A stretch of 64,000 bases of DNA from Microbacterium sp. M28 (GTDB taxonomy: Bacteria > Actinomycetota > Actinomycetes > Actinomycetales > Microbacteriaceae). Location of the stretch: contig NZ_CP107546.1 in NCBI RefSeq assembly GCF_025836995.1, positions 620,001 to 684,000 of the forward strand. The letters run 5' to 3'. This document shows positions 17,034 to 25,200 of this stretch, in pieces. Both the position numbers and the translations under genes were made by a program. The notes under the pieces are model-generated. The model worked only from the letters and a program-made list of their open reading frames with translations. It was not told where the DNA came from and made no database searches. Numbering within the stretch: position 1 is the stretch's first letter; each line of letters opens with the position of its first letter.

Positions 17034-18005
17034 ATGACTGAACAGGAACGCCCCGTCTACGCCGTCATCGGCAGCGGCTACATGGGCGGCGGGATCGCCC
17101 AGTCGCTCGCGCTGTCCGGCGCCGACGTCCGCATCGCCGACGTCGACATCCAGATCGCCCGCAGCAACCGCGAGCGCCTCATCACCGAGGCCGCGCAGTT
17201 CGCCTCCGATGGGCTCTTCCCCGCGGATGCGTCGGAGATCATCGCCGAGCGCCTGACCGCCGCGACGATCGAGGATGCCGTGGTCGGCGCTTCGTTCATC
17301 GAGGAGGCCGTGCCGGAGAAGATCGAGATCAAGCACGCGACACTGCGCCGCATCTCCGAGGCGGCTGCTCCCGACGCCGTCATCGGCAGCAACACGTCGA
17401 CGATCCTCATCGGCAAGCTCGCCGAGGCGGTCGTGAACCCGGAGCGCTTCCTGGGCGTGCACTTCTCCAACCCGGCGCCTTTCATCCCCGGTGTCGAGCT
17501 CATCCCGCACGCCGGGACGGATGCCGAGATCCTCCCCGTCGTCGAGCAGATCGTCGCCGCCACCGGCAAGGAGACCGCCCGCGTCAAGGACGCGACCGGG
17601 TTCGTCCTCAACCGCCTGCAGTACGCGCTGTTCCACGAGGCGACCCAGCTCGTCGAGGAGGGCGTCGCGAGCCCCGAGGACATCGACACGATCGTGCGCA
17701 CGACGTTCGGCTTCCGTCTGCCGTTCTTCGGTCCGTTCGCGATCGCGGACATGGCAGGGCTCGACGTCTACGCCTTTTGCTACGCGTCGCTGCAGACCGA
17801 GTTCCCTGAGCGGTTCGCGACGCCGAAGGCGCTCGCCGACCTCGTCGAGGCGGGCAAGCTCGGCACGAAGTCGGGGGCCGGCTTCCTCGACGTGCCCGCC
17901 GACCGGACGCCGGAACTGATCGCGTACCGCAACAAGGCCTACGTGGCGATGAAGAAGCTCGTCGACGAACTCGGCCCCGCCCCGATCCACCCCGCACAGA
18001 GCTGA
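17034..18005 (+). CDS. 3-hydroxyacyl-CoA dehydrogenase-family oxidoreductase, probably acting on a sugar acid
   Basis: The 323-residue enzyme has an N-terminal Rossmann fold (GSGYMGGGIAQ, residues 13-23), the catalytic region SNTSTILI and HFSNPAPFIPGVE (His near residue 143), and a C-terminal helical dimer domain ending GTKSGAGF. Fatty-acid enzymes normally read HFFNPxxxMxLVE; the altered loop, and no other beta-oxidation gene nearby, argue against a CoA substrate. Known relatives such as L-gulonate 3-dehydrogenase oxidise the 3-hydroxyl of sugar acids. GGAGACG precedes the ATG. Confidence 0.85.
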   Translation: MTEQERPVYAVIGSGYMGGGIAQSLALSGADVRIADVDIQIARSNRERLITEAAQFASDGLFPADASEIIAERLTAATIEDAVVGASFIEEAVPEKIEIKHATLRRISEAAAPDAVIGSNTSTILIGKLAEAVVNPERFLGVHFSNPAPFIPGVELIPHAGTDAEILPVVEQIVAATGKETARVKDATGFVLNRLQYALFHEATQLVEEGVASPEDIDTIVRTTFGFRLPFFGPFAIADMAGLDVYAFCYASLQTEFPERFATPKALADLVEAGKLGTKSGAGFLDVPADRTPELIAYRNKAYVAMKKLVDELGPAPIHPAQS

Positions 18006-18016
18006 AGGACGTGACC

Positions 18017-18787
18017 ATGGCAACGGAATTCCCCGCAGAGCGCACCGCGATCCTGACCGGTGCTGCCAGCCCACGCGGCATCGGCCGCGCCACCGCCTTC
18101 TATCTCGCCGAGCGCGGCTGGAACATCGGCATCATCGACGTCGACGGTGAGGCGGCCGCCCGGACCGCGGCCGAGGTCGCCGAGAAGCACGGCGTCCGGG
18201 CCGCCGGAGCCGGAGCGAACGTCGCCGACCGCGAGCAGGCCGTCGCGGCCGTCGATGCGCTCGAGGCACAGTTGCCGCAGATCGTTGCGCTGGTGAACTT
18301 CGCCGGCGTCTCGTCGCCGGTGCCGTACCTGGACGTCACCCCTGAGGAGTGGTTCCGTGTCGAGTCCATCAACCTCGACGGCGTGCACTGGATCACCCAG
18401 CGCGTCGCACGCACGCTCGCCGAGAACGGAGTCGGCCGGCTCGTCGGCATCTCGTCGGTGTCCGCCCAGCGCGGCGGCGGCACGTACTCCAAGACGCCGT
18501 ACTCGGCATCCAAGGCGGCCGTCATCGGTCTGATGCGCTCCATCGCCCGCGAGCTGGGACCCGTGGGCGTGACGGCCAACGTCATCTCACCCGGTCCCAT
18601 CGACACCGACATCATGGGCGGCACGCTCTCCGAGGAGCGCAAGACCGCGATGGCCGCCGACGGCGTGCTGCCCCGGATCGGCACCCCGACGGACATCGCC
18701 GCGGCTGTCGCCTACCTGATCAGCGAGGATGCCGGATTCGTGACGGGCCAGACCCTGAACGTCGACGGCGGCCTCTACATGCACTGA
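18017..18787 (+). CDS. Short-chain dehydrogenase/reductase
   Basis: The product is about 256 residues: a classical SDR with the glycine motif TGAASPRGIGRA, NFAGVSS for the NAG region, the catalytic Ser in GISSVSAQ, YSASKAA for Tyr-x3-Lys, and ISPGPIDTD. It probably oxidises or reduces the sugar or sugar-acid substrate, in line with the neighbouring dehydrogenase. The insertion SPR in the glycine-rich loop is seen in several polyol and sugar SDRs. ATG 18017 is preferred over GTG 18011 because GAAGGAC is well spaced from it. Confidence 0.9.
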   Translation: MATEFPAERTAILTGAASPRGIGRATAFYLAERGWNIGIIDVDGEAAARTAAEVAEKHGVRAAGAGANVADREQAVAAVDALEAQLPQIVALVNFAGVSSPVPYLDVTPEEWFRVESINLDGVHWITQRVARTLAENGVGRLVGISSVSAQRGGGTYSKTPYSASKAAVIGLMRSIARELGPVGVTANVISPGPIDTDIMGGTLSEERKTAMAADGVLPRIGTPTDIAAAVAYLISEDAGFVTGQTLNVDGGLYMH

Positions 18788-18809
18788 GATCCCCGAAAGG
18801 GAGCACGCC

Positions 18810-18911
18810 ATGACCCGTTCCTGGTCCAAGGGCCGCATCGCCTTCCTGGTGCTCGGGCTGATCTGCGTGGCCGTCGGCCTCGTCATGATCATCCCGGCAC
18901 TGGGAAGCTGA
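18810..18911 (+). CDS. 33-residue single-span membrane protein
   Basis: A short frame reads MTRSWSKGRIAFLVLGLICV, continues hydrophobic, and ends IIPALGS. It has a good ribosome site (GAAAGGGAG, 5 nt before the ATG), a positively charged N-terminus and one transmembrane helix (residues 10-30). It sits between the SDR and the MFS carrier on the same strand, so it may be a small accessory subunit of the carrier. No family was recognised. Confidence 0.7.
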   Translation: MTRSWSKGRIAFLVLGLICVAVGLVMIIPALGS

Positions 18912-18957
18912 CGCTCCCGCCTACCCACCACCCCCGACTGCTCAAAGGAGAGTCCTC

Positions 18958-20352
18958 GTGTCCTCATCCGAATTCGGCGAGGCGACGCGCACCAACGTCA
19001 CCGTCGCGCAGGGCCTGCTCAACAGCCCGCACCTCGCCAGTGGCATCCGCAAGGCGACGTTCCGCCTCATGCCGATGCTCATCATCCTGTACTTCGTCGC
19101 GTTCCTGGATCGCACGAACGTCGGCTTCGCCGAGGCGGCGATGGAGGTCGATCGCGGCATCTCGGCCGGCGCGTACGCGCTCGGTGCCGGTATCTTCTTC
19201 ATCGGCTACGCGCTCTTCGAGATCCCCTCGAACCTGCTGCTGGACAAGTTCGGCGCGCGCTTCTGGCTCGCGCGCATCGCCATCACCTGGGGCATCGTCG
19301 CATCGCTGTTCGCGTTCGTCAACGGCGAGACGATGTTCATCATCCTGCGCTTCCTGCTGGGTGTGACCGAGGCCGGTCTGTTCCCCGGCGTGATCATGTT
19401 CCTGGCGCAGTGGTTCCCCAACAAGCGCCGTGTCCAGATGTTCGCGCTGTTCTACCTCGCTCAGCCGTTCTCGCAGATGCTCGGCGCACCGCTCTCGGGC
19501 GGACTCATCAGCTTCGGCGAGCAGTTCACGCCGTGGGCCGGATGGCAGGTGATGTTCTTCGTCGAGGGCATGATGGCCGTCGCCGCCGGTATCGCCGCGT
19601 TCTTCTTCCTGGTCGATTCGCCGCAGAAGGCGAAGTTCCTCACGGACGACGAGAAGTTCGCGCTCAAGGCTGTGATGGAGCACGAGGACGGCATCAAGGA
19701 ATCCGACGGCCCTCGGGGCATCGGAGCGGCGCTGATCAGCTGGAAGGTCTGGTACTTCACCGCGATCTACTTCTGCCTGCAGATCGCGGTCTACGGCACG
19801 ACGTTCTACCTGCCGCAGCAGGTGGCCGGCCTGATCGGTCAGGACGTCGGCTGGCAGGTCGGCCTGGTCTCGGCCATCCCATGGGCGGTCGGTCTGTTCG
19901 CCTGCTACTACGTCGGCAAGTTCGCCACGTCGGTCAAGCGCCGCCGCAACTGGGGAACGCTGTTCTTCCTCATCACCGGCGTCGCGATCCTCGTCTCGGC
20001 TTGGGCCGGGGCGAACGGGCAGAGCCTGCTCGGCATCTTCGCGATCACGGTCGCCGTCGCCGCGTTCCTGTCGACCGGTCCGATCACATGGTCGTTCCCG
20101 ACCTCGTTCCTCACCGGAGCAGCCGCCGCGACCGGTATCGGCCTCATCAACTCGCTCGGCAACCTCGGCGGCTTCGTCGCCCCGATCATGCGCACGAGCG
20201 TGAACGAGACGATCCCGACCGACAGCGGAGCGTGGGGCGTCGTCTCGCTCGGCGTGTTCGGCTTCCTCGGGGCCATTCTGATGTGGGCCACGCGCTACTT
20301 CAGCGCCAAGGCCGACGCGCTGCTGGTCGAAGAAGCAGTCCCGGGGCACTGA
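18958..20352 (+). CDS. MFS transporter, anion:cation symporter type
   Basis: The 464-residue carrier has 12 predicted transmembrane segments. LDRTNVGFAEAAM near residue 50 is the ACS-family loop motif, followed by EIPSNLLLDKFGARFWLARI and VTEAGLFPGVIMFLAQWFP in helices 2-5. The ACS branch imports organic anions such as glucarate, hexuronates, tartrate and phthalate with protons, which suits a sugar-acid substrate. The GTG start follows AAGGAGAG. It is the last gene of the unit, followed by a strong terminator. Confidence 0.9.
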   Translation: MSSSEFGEATRTNVTVAQGLLNSPHLASGIRKATFRLMPMLIILYFVAFLDRTNVGFAEAAMEVDRGISAGAYALGAGIFFIGYALFEIPSNLLLDKFGARFWLARIAITWGIVASLFAFVNGETMFIILRFLLGVTEAGLFPGVIMFLAQWFPNKRRVQMFALFYLAQPFSQMLGAPLSGGLISFGEQFTPWAGWQVMFFVEGMMAVAAGIAAFFFLVDSPQKAKFLTDDEKFALKAVMEHEDGIKESDGPRGIGAALISWKVWYFTAIYFCLQIAVYGTTFYLPQQVAGLIGQDVGWQVGLVSAIPWAVGLFACYYVGKFATSVKRRRNWGTLFFLITGVAILVSAWAGANGQSLLGIFAITVAVAAFLSTGPITWSFPTSFLTGAAAATGIGLINSLGNLGGFVAPIMRTSVNETIPTDSGAWGVVSLGVFGFLGAILMWATRYFSAKADALLVEEAVPGH

Positions 20353-20361
20353 CACCAGGGC

Positions 20362-20401
20362 AGAGGCGGAACGCGCATCCGGGGGTGCGCGTTCCGCCTC
20401 T
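20362..20401 (+). terminator. Intrinsic terminator after the MFS gene
   Basis: A perfect 16-bp stem (20362-20377 with 20386-20401, starting AGAGGCGGAACGCGCA) has an 8-nt loop and is followed by TCTGTTC. It ends the catabolic operon before the next gene. Confidence 0.85.
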
Positions 20402-20431
20402 TCTGTTCACCCTGGCGTCACTGCCCGGCGC

Positions 20432-20437
20432 TACCCT
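20432..20437 (+). promoter_or_regulatory. -10 box TACCCT of the EEP hydrolase gene
   Basis: TACCCT ends 6 nt before ATG 20444 and lies 30 nt past the terminator. Confidence 0.5.
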
Positions 20438-20443
20438 GCTCGC

Positions 20444-21703
20444 ATGAGCAGAACACGACGCAGCCTGGGCGCAGCCGGCATCGCCGCGGCCCTCATCCTG
20501 GCGGGAGGCACGGCCGCCCCGGCGATCGCTGCCCAGCCCGCGGCATCCGATGACCGGGAGGTCCGTTCCGACGCACGATTCGCGACGTTCAACGCGTCGC
20601 TGAACCGCGGCGCCGACGGGCAGCTCGTCAGCGATCTGTCAGCGCCTGGCAACGCGCAGGCGGATGCCGTCGCCGAGATCATCCAGCGTGCGCAACCCGA
20701 CGTGCTGCTGATCAACGAGTTCGACTACGACGCCGAGGGAGAGGCGCTGCGCCTCTTCCAGGACAACTACCTCTCCGTGCCGCACGGCGATGCCGAGCCC
20801 GTCACGTATCCGTACCGGTACACGGCGCCCGTGAACACCGGCGTGCCGAGCGGGTTCGACCTCAACAACGACGGCCAGGTGGTCGGTGGCGACGATGCGT
20901 GGGGCTTCGGCGGGTTCCCCGGTCAGTACGGGATGGCGGTGTACTCGAAGTTCCCGATCGACGAGGAGTCCGTACGGACCTTCCAGAAATTCCGCTGGGC
21001 CGACATGCCGGACGCGCTGCTGCCGGACGACCCGACCACGGCCGAGCCGGCGGACTTCTACTCCGAGGACGAGCTCGGGTCCTTCCCGTTGTCGAGCAAG
21101 TCCCACTGGGACGTCCCCGTGCAGGTCTCGAAGAACAAGACTGTGCATTTCCTCGTGTCGCATCCGACACCGCCGACGTTCGACGGCGTCGAAGACCGCA
21201 ACGGTACGCGCAATCACGACGAGATCCGGTTCTGGGCGGACTACATCTCCGGGGCGGACTACATCTACGATGACGCGGGCCGGTCCGGCGGGCTGCGCGG
21301 GGGAGATCTCTTCGTGATCGCGGGCGACCAGAACGCCGATCCGAACGACGGCGACTCGACGGCCGGCGCGATCGACCAGCTGCTCACGCACCCGGCCGTG
21401 AACACCCGATGGGTTCCCGCGAGTGCCGGTGGAGCCGAGGCGTCCGTGCTGCAGGCGGGTGTCAACGCGGAGCACACCGGGGATGCCGCGCAGGACACGG
21501 CGGACTTCTCGGAGCCTCCCGGGAATCTGCGCGTCGACTATGTGCTGCCGAGCCGGCAGATCCGCATCATCGACTCCGCCGTGTTCTGGCCGGAGCAGGC
21601 CGATCCGCTCGCAGCGCTGACCGGCGTGTATCCGTTCCCGTCGAGCGATCACCGTCTCGTGTGGACGGACGTCGACGTGCCGGGGGCGAAGACCGGGCGC
21701 TGA
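20444..21703 (+). CDS. Secreted endonuclease/exonuclease/phosphatase-family hydrolase
   Basis: The 419-residue protein has a signal peptide (RTRRSLGAAG...APAIAA, cleavage near residue 30). The EEP fold follows: ATFNASLNR near 46, LLINEFDYD near 90 (metal Glu), a Dx-rich insertion, FLVSHPTPPTF near 230, VIAGDQNADP near 290, and SSDHRLVW near 405 (catalytic Asp-His). The residues of a metal phosphodiesterase or phosphatase are all present. The extracellular substrate could be DNA, a phospholipid or a phosphoester and cannot be read from sequence. Confidence 0.85.
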   Translation: MSRTRRSLGAAGIAAALILAGGTAAPAIAAQPAASDDREVRSDARFATFNASLNRGADGQLVSDLSAPGNAQADAVAEIIQRAQPDVLLINEFDYDAEGEALRLFQDNYLSVPHGDAEPVTYPYRYTAPVNTGVPSGFDLNNDGQVVGGDDAWGFGGFPGQYGMAVYSKFPIDEESVRTFQKFRWADMPDALLPDDPTTAEPADFYSEDELGSFPLSSKSHWDVPVQVSKNKTVHFLVSHPTPPTFDGVEDRNGTRNHDEIRFWADYISGADYIYDDAGRSGGLRGGDLFVIAGDQNADPNDGDSTAGAIDQLLTHPAVNTRWVPASAGGAEASVLQAGVNAEHTGDAAQDTADFSEPPGNLRVDYVLPSRQIRIIDSAVFWPEQADPLAALTGVYPFPSSDHRLVWTDVDVPGAKTGR

Positions 21704-21747
21704 TCCGGCGCTGCCCCATGGACACGCGTTTCGGGCGGCGCTGCGTG

Positions 21748-21848
21748 GTTCAGGTCGCGATTTCTGCTGTTATGACGCCGTTGCAGCAGCAGAAAGTGCG
21801 ACCTGAACGTTCGTCGGGCTCGAAGCAGCAGAAAGTGCGATCTGGACG
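21748..21848. repeat. Inverted/direct repeat cluster (CAGAAAGTGCGA units)
   Basis: One inverted unit (GTTCAGGTCGCGATTTCTGC, from 21748) faces two direct units (CAGCAGAAAGTGCGACCTGA from 21787; CAGCAGAAAGTGCGATCTGG from about 21826). Units 1 and 2 form a long stem. The cluster fills the gap between the convergent EEP and phosphatase genes and could serve as a terminator for both. Confidence 0.75.
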
Positions 21849-21868
21849 GCGTTCGACGGGGCGGAGGT

Positions 21869-22609
21869 TCAGTCCCGCAGCCGCCGCGCGAGCGCGTCGA
21901 CATCGGATGCCGTCATGCCGGCATCCCGCAGATACGAGCGCACGTCCAGTTCGGACAGCCACCCGTCCAGGGCGGCGACTCGGTCGGCGATGCGCGTCTC
22001 GATCTCCTCGTCGCTGAACTTCGGTTCGACGTAGCCGCCCTGCCCGGGAATCGGCACGGCGGGGAGGTCGCGCGCGTGCCGTCGACTGGCCTCGCGGAAC
22101 CCGGCGGCATAATCGAGCAGGATGGCCTCGCGCTCGACCTCGGCCAGAGAGAGCAACATCGCGGCGATCATTCCGGTCCGATCCCTGCCACCGGCGCAGT
22201 GGAACAGTGCGCTGCCCTCGGACGCGGCGAGCGCGGTGAACACGGCGGCGAAGCGCTCGGGGTACAGACGCGTGTTGTCGGCGTACGAGCGCGGGTGATC
22301 CAGCCACGGCCCGCAGACGCGCATGAACTCCGCGTCGTCCGGGTCCTCGGTGGGTGCATGCACGACGACGACGCCCGCGGCGTGCTCCGTCACGAGCACC
22401 GGGTCCGTGTCCCGGCGCGCGCGCTCAGGAGCGTTGCGCAGGTCGACGATCGTGCGGACGCCTGCGGCGCGCAGCGCGCTCCACCCGGCATCCGTCAGCG
22501 TCTCGGTGCGGCCGGAGCGGTAGACGCGCCCGTGCGCCGTCGCGCCGCCGTCGGCCAGCGGCAGCCCGCCGAGATCGCGCAGGTTGAAGGCGCCCTCCCA
22601 GTCGGTCAC
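21869..22609 (-). CDS. Tyrosine-protein phosphatase (DSP/PTP-like)
   Basis: The product is about 246 residues with FNLRDLGGLPLADG near the N-terminus and the P-loop HCAGGRDRTG near residue 137, where Cys-x5-Arg is complete. This is the bacterial tyrosine/dual-specificity type related to mycobacterial PtpB. The target is unknown. GTG 22609 overlaps the threonine aldolase stop by 4 nt (GTGA), which indicates translational coupling and explains why a longer upstream frame is not the real start. Confidence 0.85.
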   Translation of the reverse strand: MTDWEGAFNLRDLGGLPLADGGATAHGRVYRSGRTETLTDAGWSALRAAGVRTIVDLRNAPERARRDTDPVLVTEHAAGVVVVHAPTEDPDDAEFMRVCGPWLDHPRSYADNTRLYPERFAAVFTALAASEGSALFHCAGGRDRTGMIAAMLLSLAEVEREAILLDYAAGFREASRRHARDLPAVPIPGQGGYVEPKFSDEEIETRIADRVAALDGWLSELDVRSYLRDAGMTASDVDALARRLRD

Positions 22610-23673
22610 GCGGTGGTCAGCCGGCCGATCTCGGCGATGAAGGCGTCGACGTCGCTCTCGGCGGTGTCGAAGCTGCACATCCAGCGCACCTCGTTGCGCG
22701 CGGCGTCCCAGTCGTAGAAACGGAACGACTCGCGAAGCCGATCGGCGATGCCCTCTGGGAGCGTCGCGAAGACGCCGTTGGCCTGGGTCGGCTGCGTGAA
22801 CGTCACGCCCCGGATGGAGCCGTCGGCGAGTCCTGCCTCGATGCCGGAGCGCAGTCGCTGCGCCATCGCGTTGGAGTGAGATGCGTTGCGCAGCCAGAGG
22901 TCGCCGTCGAGCAGGGCGATCAGCTGCGCCGACACGAAGCGCATCTTGGACGCGAGCTGCATGTTGAACTTGCGCGAGTAGATCAACCCGGTGGACGCCT
23001 CGGGGTTCAGCACGACGACCGCTTCGCCGAGCATCGCCCCGTTCTTCGTGCCGCCGAAGCTGAGCACGTCGACCCCGGCGTCGCGCGTGAAGGCGGCGAA
23101 GGGGACGCCGAGCGCAGCGGCGGCGTTCGAGATGCGCGCACCGTCCAGGTGCAGCTTCATCCCGCGTTCGTGGGCGTGATCCGCGAGGGCGCGGATCTCG
23201 TCCGGCGTGTACAGGGTGCCGAGCTCGGTCGACTGGGTGATCGACACCACGAGCGGCTGGGCGCGGTGCTCATCGCCCCAGCCCCAGGCCTCACGGTCCA
23301 CGAGCTCCGGGGTGAGCTTGCCGTCGTCGGTCGGCACGGTCAGGAGCTTGAAGCCGCCGATGCGCTCAGGAGCGCCGCCCTCGTCCACGTTGATGTGGGC
23401 GGTGGATGCCGAGATGACGGCACCCCAACGGGGGAGCATCGACTGCAGGCCGGTAACGTTCGCACCGGTGCCGTTGAAGACGGGGAACGCCTCGGCATCC
23501 GCACCGAAGTGCGCGCGGAAGACCTCCTGCAGGCGCTCGGTGTAGGCGTCCTCGCCGTAGGCGACCTGGTGCCCGTCGTTCGCAGCGGTGATGGCCGCCA
23601 GGATCTCGGGGTGGATGCCGGAGTAGTTGTCCGATGCGAAGCCCCGGATCGCGGGGTCATGGAGGGTGCTCAC
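22606..23673 (-). CDS. Threonine-aldolase-family PLP lyase
   Basis: The 355-residue fold type I enzyme has GFASDNYSGIHPEIL at the N-terminus, HINVDEGGAPE near residue 93, HLDGARISNAA near 175, and SFGGTKNGAM near 210, where Lys binds PLP. It matches low-specificity L-threonine aldolases or beta-eliminating lyases (threonine or allo-threonine to glycine and acetaldehyde). It is co-transcribed with the phosphatase gene. The GTG start has TAGGCT 6 nt upstream. Confidence 0.85.
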   Translation of the reverse strand: MSTLHDPAIRGFASDNYSGIHPEILAAITAANDGHQVAYGEDAYTERLQEVFRAHFGADAEAFPVFNGTGANVTGLQSMLPRWGAVISASTAHINVDEGGAPERIGGFKLLTVPTDDGKLTPELVDREAWGWGDEHRAQPLVVSITQSTELGTLYTPDEIRALADHAHERGMKLHLDGARISNAAAALGVPFAAFTRDAGVDVLSFGGTKNGAMLGEAVVVLNPEASTGLIYSRKFNMQLASKMRFVSAQLIALLDGDLWLRNASHSNAMAQRLRSGIEAGLADGSIRGVTFTQPTQANGVFATLPEGIADRLRESFRFYDWDAARNEVRWMCSFDTAESDVDAFIAEIGRLTTA

Positions 23674-23679
23674 CCGACA

Positions 23680-23685
23680 AGCCTA
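23680..23685 (-). promoter_or_regulatory. -10 box TAGGCT of the threonine aldolase gene
   Basis: The hexamer ends 6 nt before GTG 23673. The facing promoter for the MFS gene is only 24 nt away, so the two promoters overlap. Confidence 0.5.
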
Positions 23686-23708
23686 TGTCGGATGTCCGTG
23701 GTCCCGAT

Positions 23709-23714
23709 TACCCT
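23709..23714 (+). promoter_or_regulatory. -10 box TACCCT of the MFS gene
   Basis: TACCCT ends 7 nt before ATG 23722. Confidence 0.45.
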
Positions 23715-23721
23715 CGGACCC

Positions 23722-25194
23722 ATGGATCGCACCCTTGCGAAACGCGCCTTCGCGAATGTCCTCGTCAACACGCTCATCGCGAACGTGACGACGAGCTTCC
23801 TCTGGTTCGCCCTGACCTTCTGGGTGTACATCGAGACGCAGTCCGTTCTCGCCACCGGGATCATCGGCGGCGCCTACATGCTGTTCGTCGCGATCTTCGC
23901 GATGGTCTTCGGCACGATCGTCGACCGGCACCGCAAACATGCCGTGATGGTGCTGTCCAGTGTCATCTCCGCCGTGGCGTTCGGTATCGCCGGGGTGCTC
24001 TACATGTGGCAGCCCGAGTCCGAGCTGCTGAACCTGGGCGGTCCGTGGTTCTGGCTGTTCTCCGGTGTGATCCTGTTCGGCGGAGTGATCGAGCAGTTGC
24101 GCAACATCGCGCTGTCCACGACCGTGACGCTGCTCATCGAAGAGGACAAGCGCGCGAACGCCAACGGCCTGGTCGGTACCGTGCAGGGCCTCGCCTTCCT
24201 CGTCACGAGCGTGTTCTCCGGCCTGTCGATCGGCTTCCTCGGGATGGGCTGGACGCTCGTCATCGCGATCATCGCGATGGGGCTCACGTTCGTGCACCTG
24301 TTGTTCGTTCGGATTCCCGAGAGCGAGCCGCAGCCGGATCCGGATGCCCCCAGCGCCCTCGACTTCCGCGGCAGCGTCCGCGCGATCCGACTGGCACCGG
24401 GGCTGTTCGCCCTGATCGTGTTCTCGACGTTCAACAACCTCATCGGCGGCGTCTACATGGCGCTGATGGATCCGTACGGCCTGACGCTGTTCAGCGCCCA
24501 GGTGTGGGGCTTCGCGCTGGCGTTCGCGTCGACAGGATTCCTCATCGGCGGGGCGATGGTGGCGAAGTTCGGCCTGGGCAAGCGGCCCGTGCGCACCTTG
24601 CTGCTCGTCGTGATGGCGATGGGCCTGCTCGGTGCCGTGTTCATGCTGCGCGAGTGGTGGCCGCTGTACGTCATCGGCATGTGGTTCTACATGATGCTGG
24701 TGCCGCCGGCCGAGGCCGCAGAGCAGACCGTGATCCAGAAGGTCGTCCCGTACCAGCGGCAGGGGAGGGTCTTCGGCGTCGCCGCGGCGATGGAGGCGGC
24801 TGCGGCCCCCATCACGGCGTTCCTCATCGCGCCGATCGCGGAGTTCTGGGTCATCCCGTACATGGAGACGGCGCCGGGGCAGAAGCAGTGGGGATGGCTG
24901 CTCGGCGACGGACAGGCGCGCGGGATCGCGCTGATCTGCCTGTTCGCCGGAATCATCATGGTGATCGTCGGCGGCTTGGCGTTCTTCACGCGGTCGTACC
25001 GCAAGCTCACCGAGCTGTACGCCACGGCTCCAGAGCAGGAGATCGGAACGGATGCCGAGCAGGGTCCGGATGCCGATGCGACGGAGGCCGCCGACGCCGG
25101 AGCGGACGAGGTGCACGCCGATGCCCACATGCCGGAAGCGCCGCCCCCGGTCCGCGGCATGCCGCCGGAGTTCCCGGAGCGCCGCGACCGCTGA
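23722..25194 (+). CDS. MFS transporter (drug-exporter-like)
   Basis: The product is about 490 residues with 12 hydrophobic segments. Motif A, GTIVDRHRKHAVM, near residue 62 follows helix 2. The acidic C-terminal tail (residues about 435-490; Asp/Glu/Ala-rich, ending PPEFPERRDR) is cytoplasmic. Relatives include MFS enterobactin/macrolide-type exporters; the substrate is unknown. The frame stays open far upstream, but ATG 23722 is the first start that begins with a proper membrane protein and has a promoter box in front. Confidence 0.85.
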   Translation: MDRTLAKRAFANVLVNTLIANVTTSFLWFALTFWVYIETQSVLATGIIGGAYMLFVAIFAMVFGTIVDRHRKHAVMVLSSVISAVAFGIAGVLYMWQPESELLNLGGPWFWLFSGVILFGGVIEQLRNIALSTTVTLLIEEDKRANANGLVGTVQGLAFLVTSVFSGLSIGFLGMGWTLVIAIIAMGLTFVHLLFVRIPESEPQPDPDAPSALDFRGSVRAIRLAPGLFALIVFSTFNNLIGGVYMALMDPYGLTLFSAQVWGFALAFASTGFLIGGAMVAKFGLGKRPVRTLLLVVMAMGLLGAVFMLREWWPLYVIGMWFYMMLVPPAEAAEQTVIQKVVPYQRQGRVFGVAAAMEAAAAPITAFLIAPIAEFWVIPYMETAPGQKQWGWLLGDGQARGIALICLFAGIIMVIVGGLAFFTRSYRKLTELYATAPEQEIGTDAEQGPDADATEAADAGADEVHADAHMPEAPPPVRGMPPEFPERRDR

Positions 25195-25200
25195 GCGCCC

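Noticed and set aside
17034..18005. Annotation as a fatty-acid beta-oxidation enzyme
   Set aside because: The loop HFSNPAPFIPGVE differs from the usual CoA-type pattern and no thiolase, hydratase or acyl-CoA gene is near; a sugar-acid role fits the locus better.
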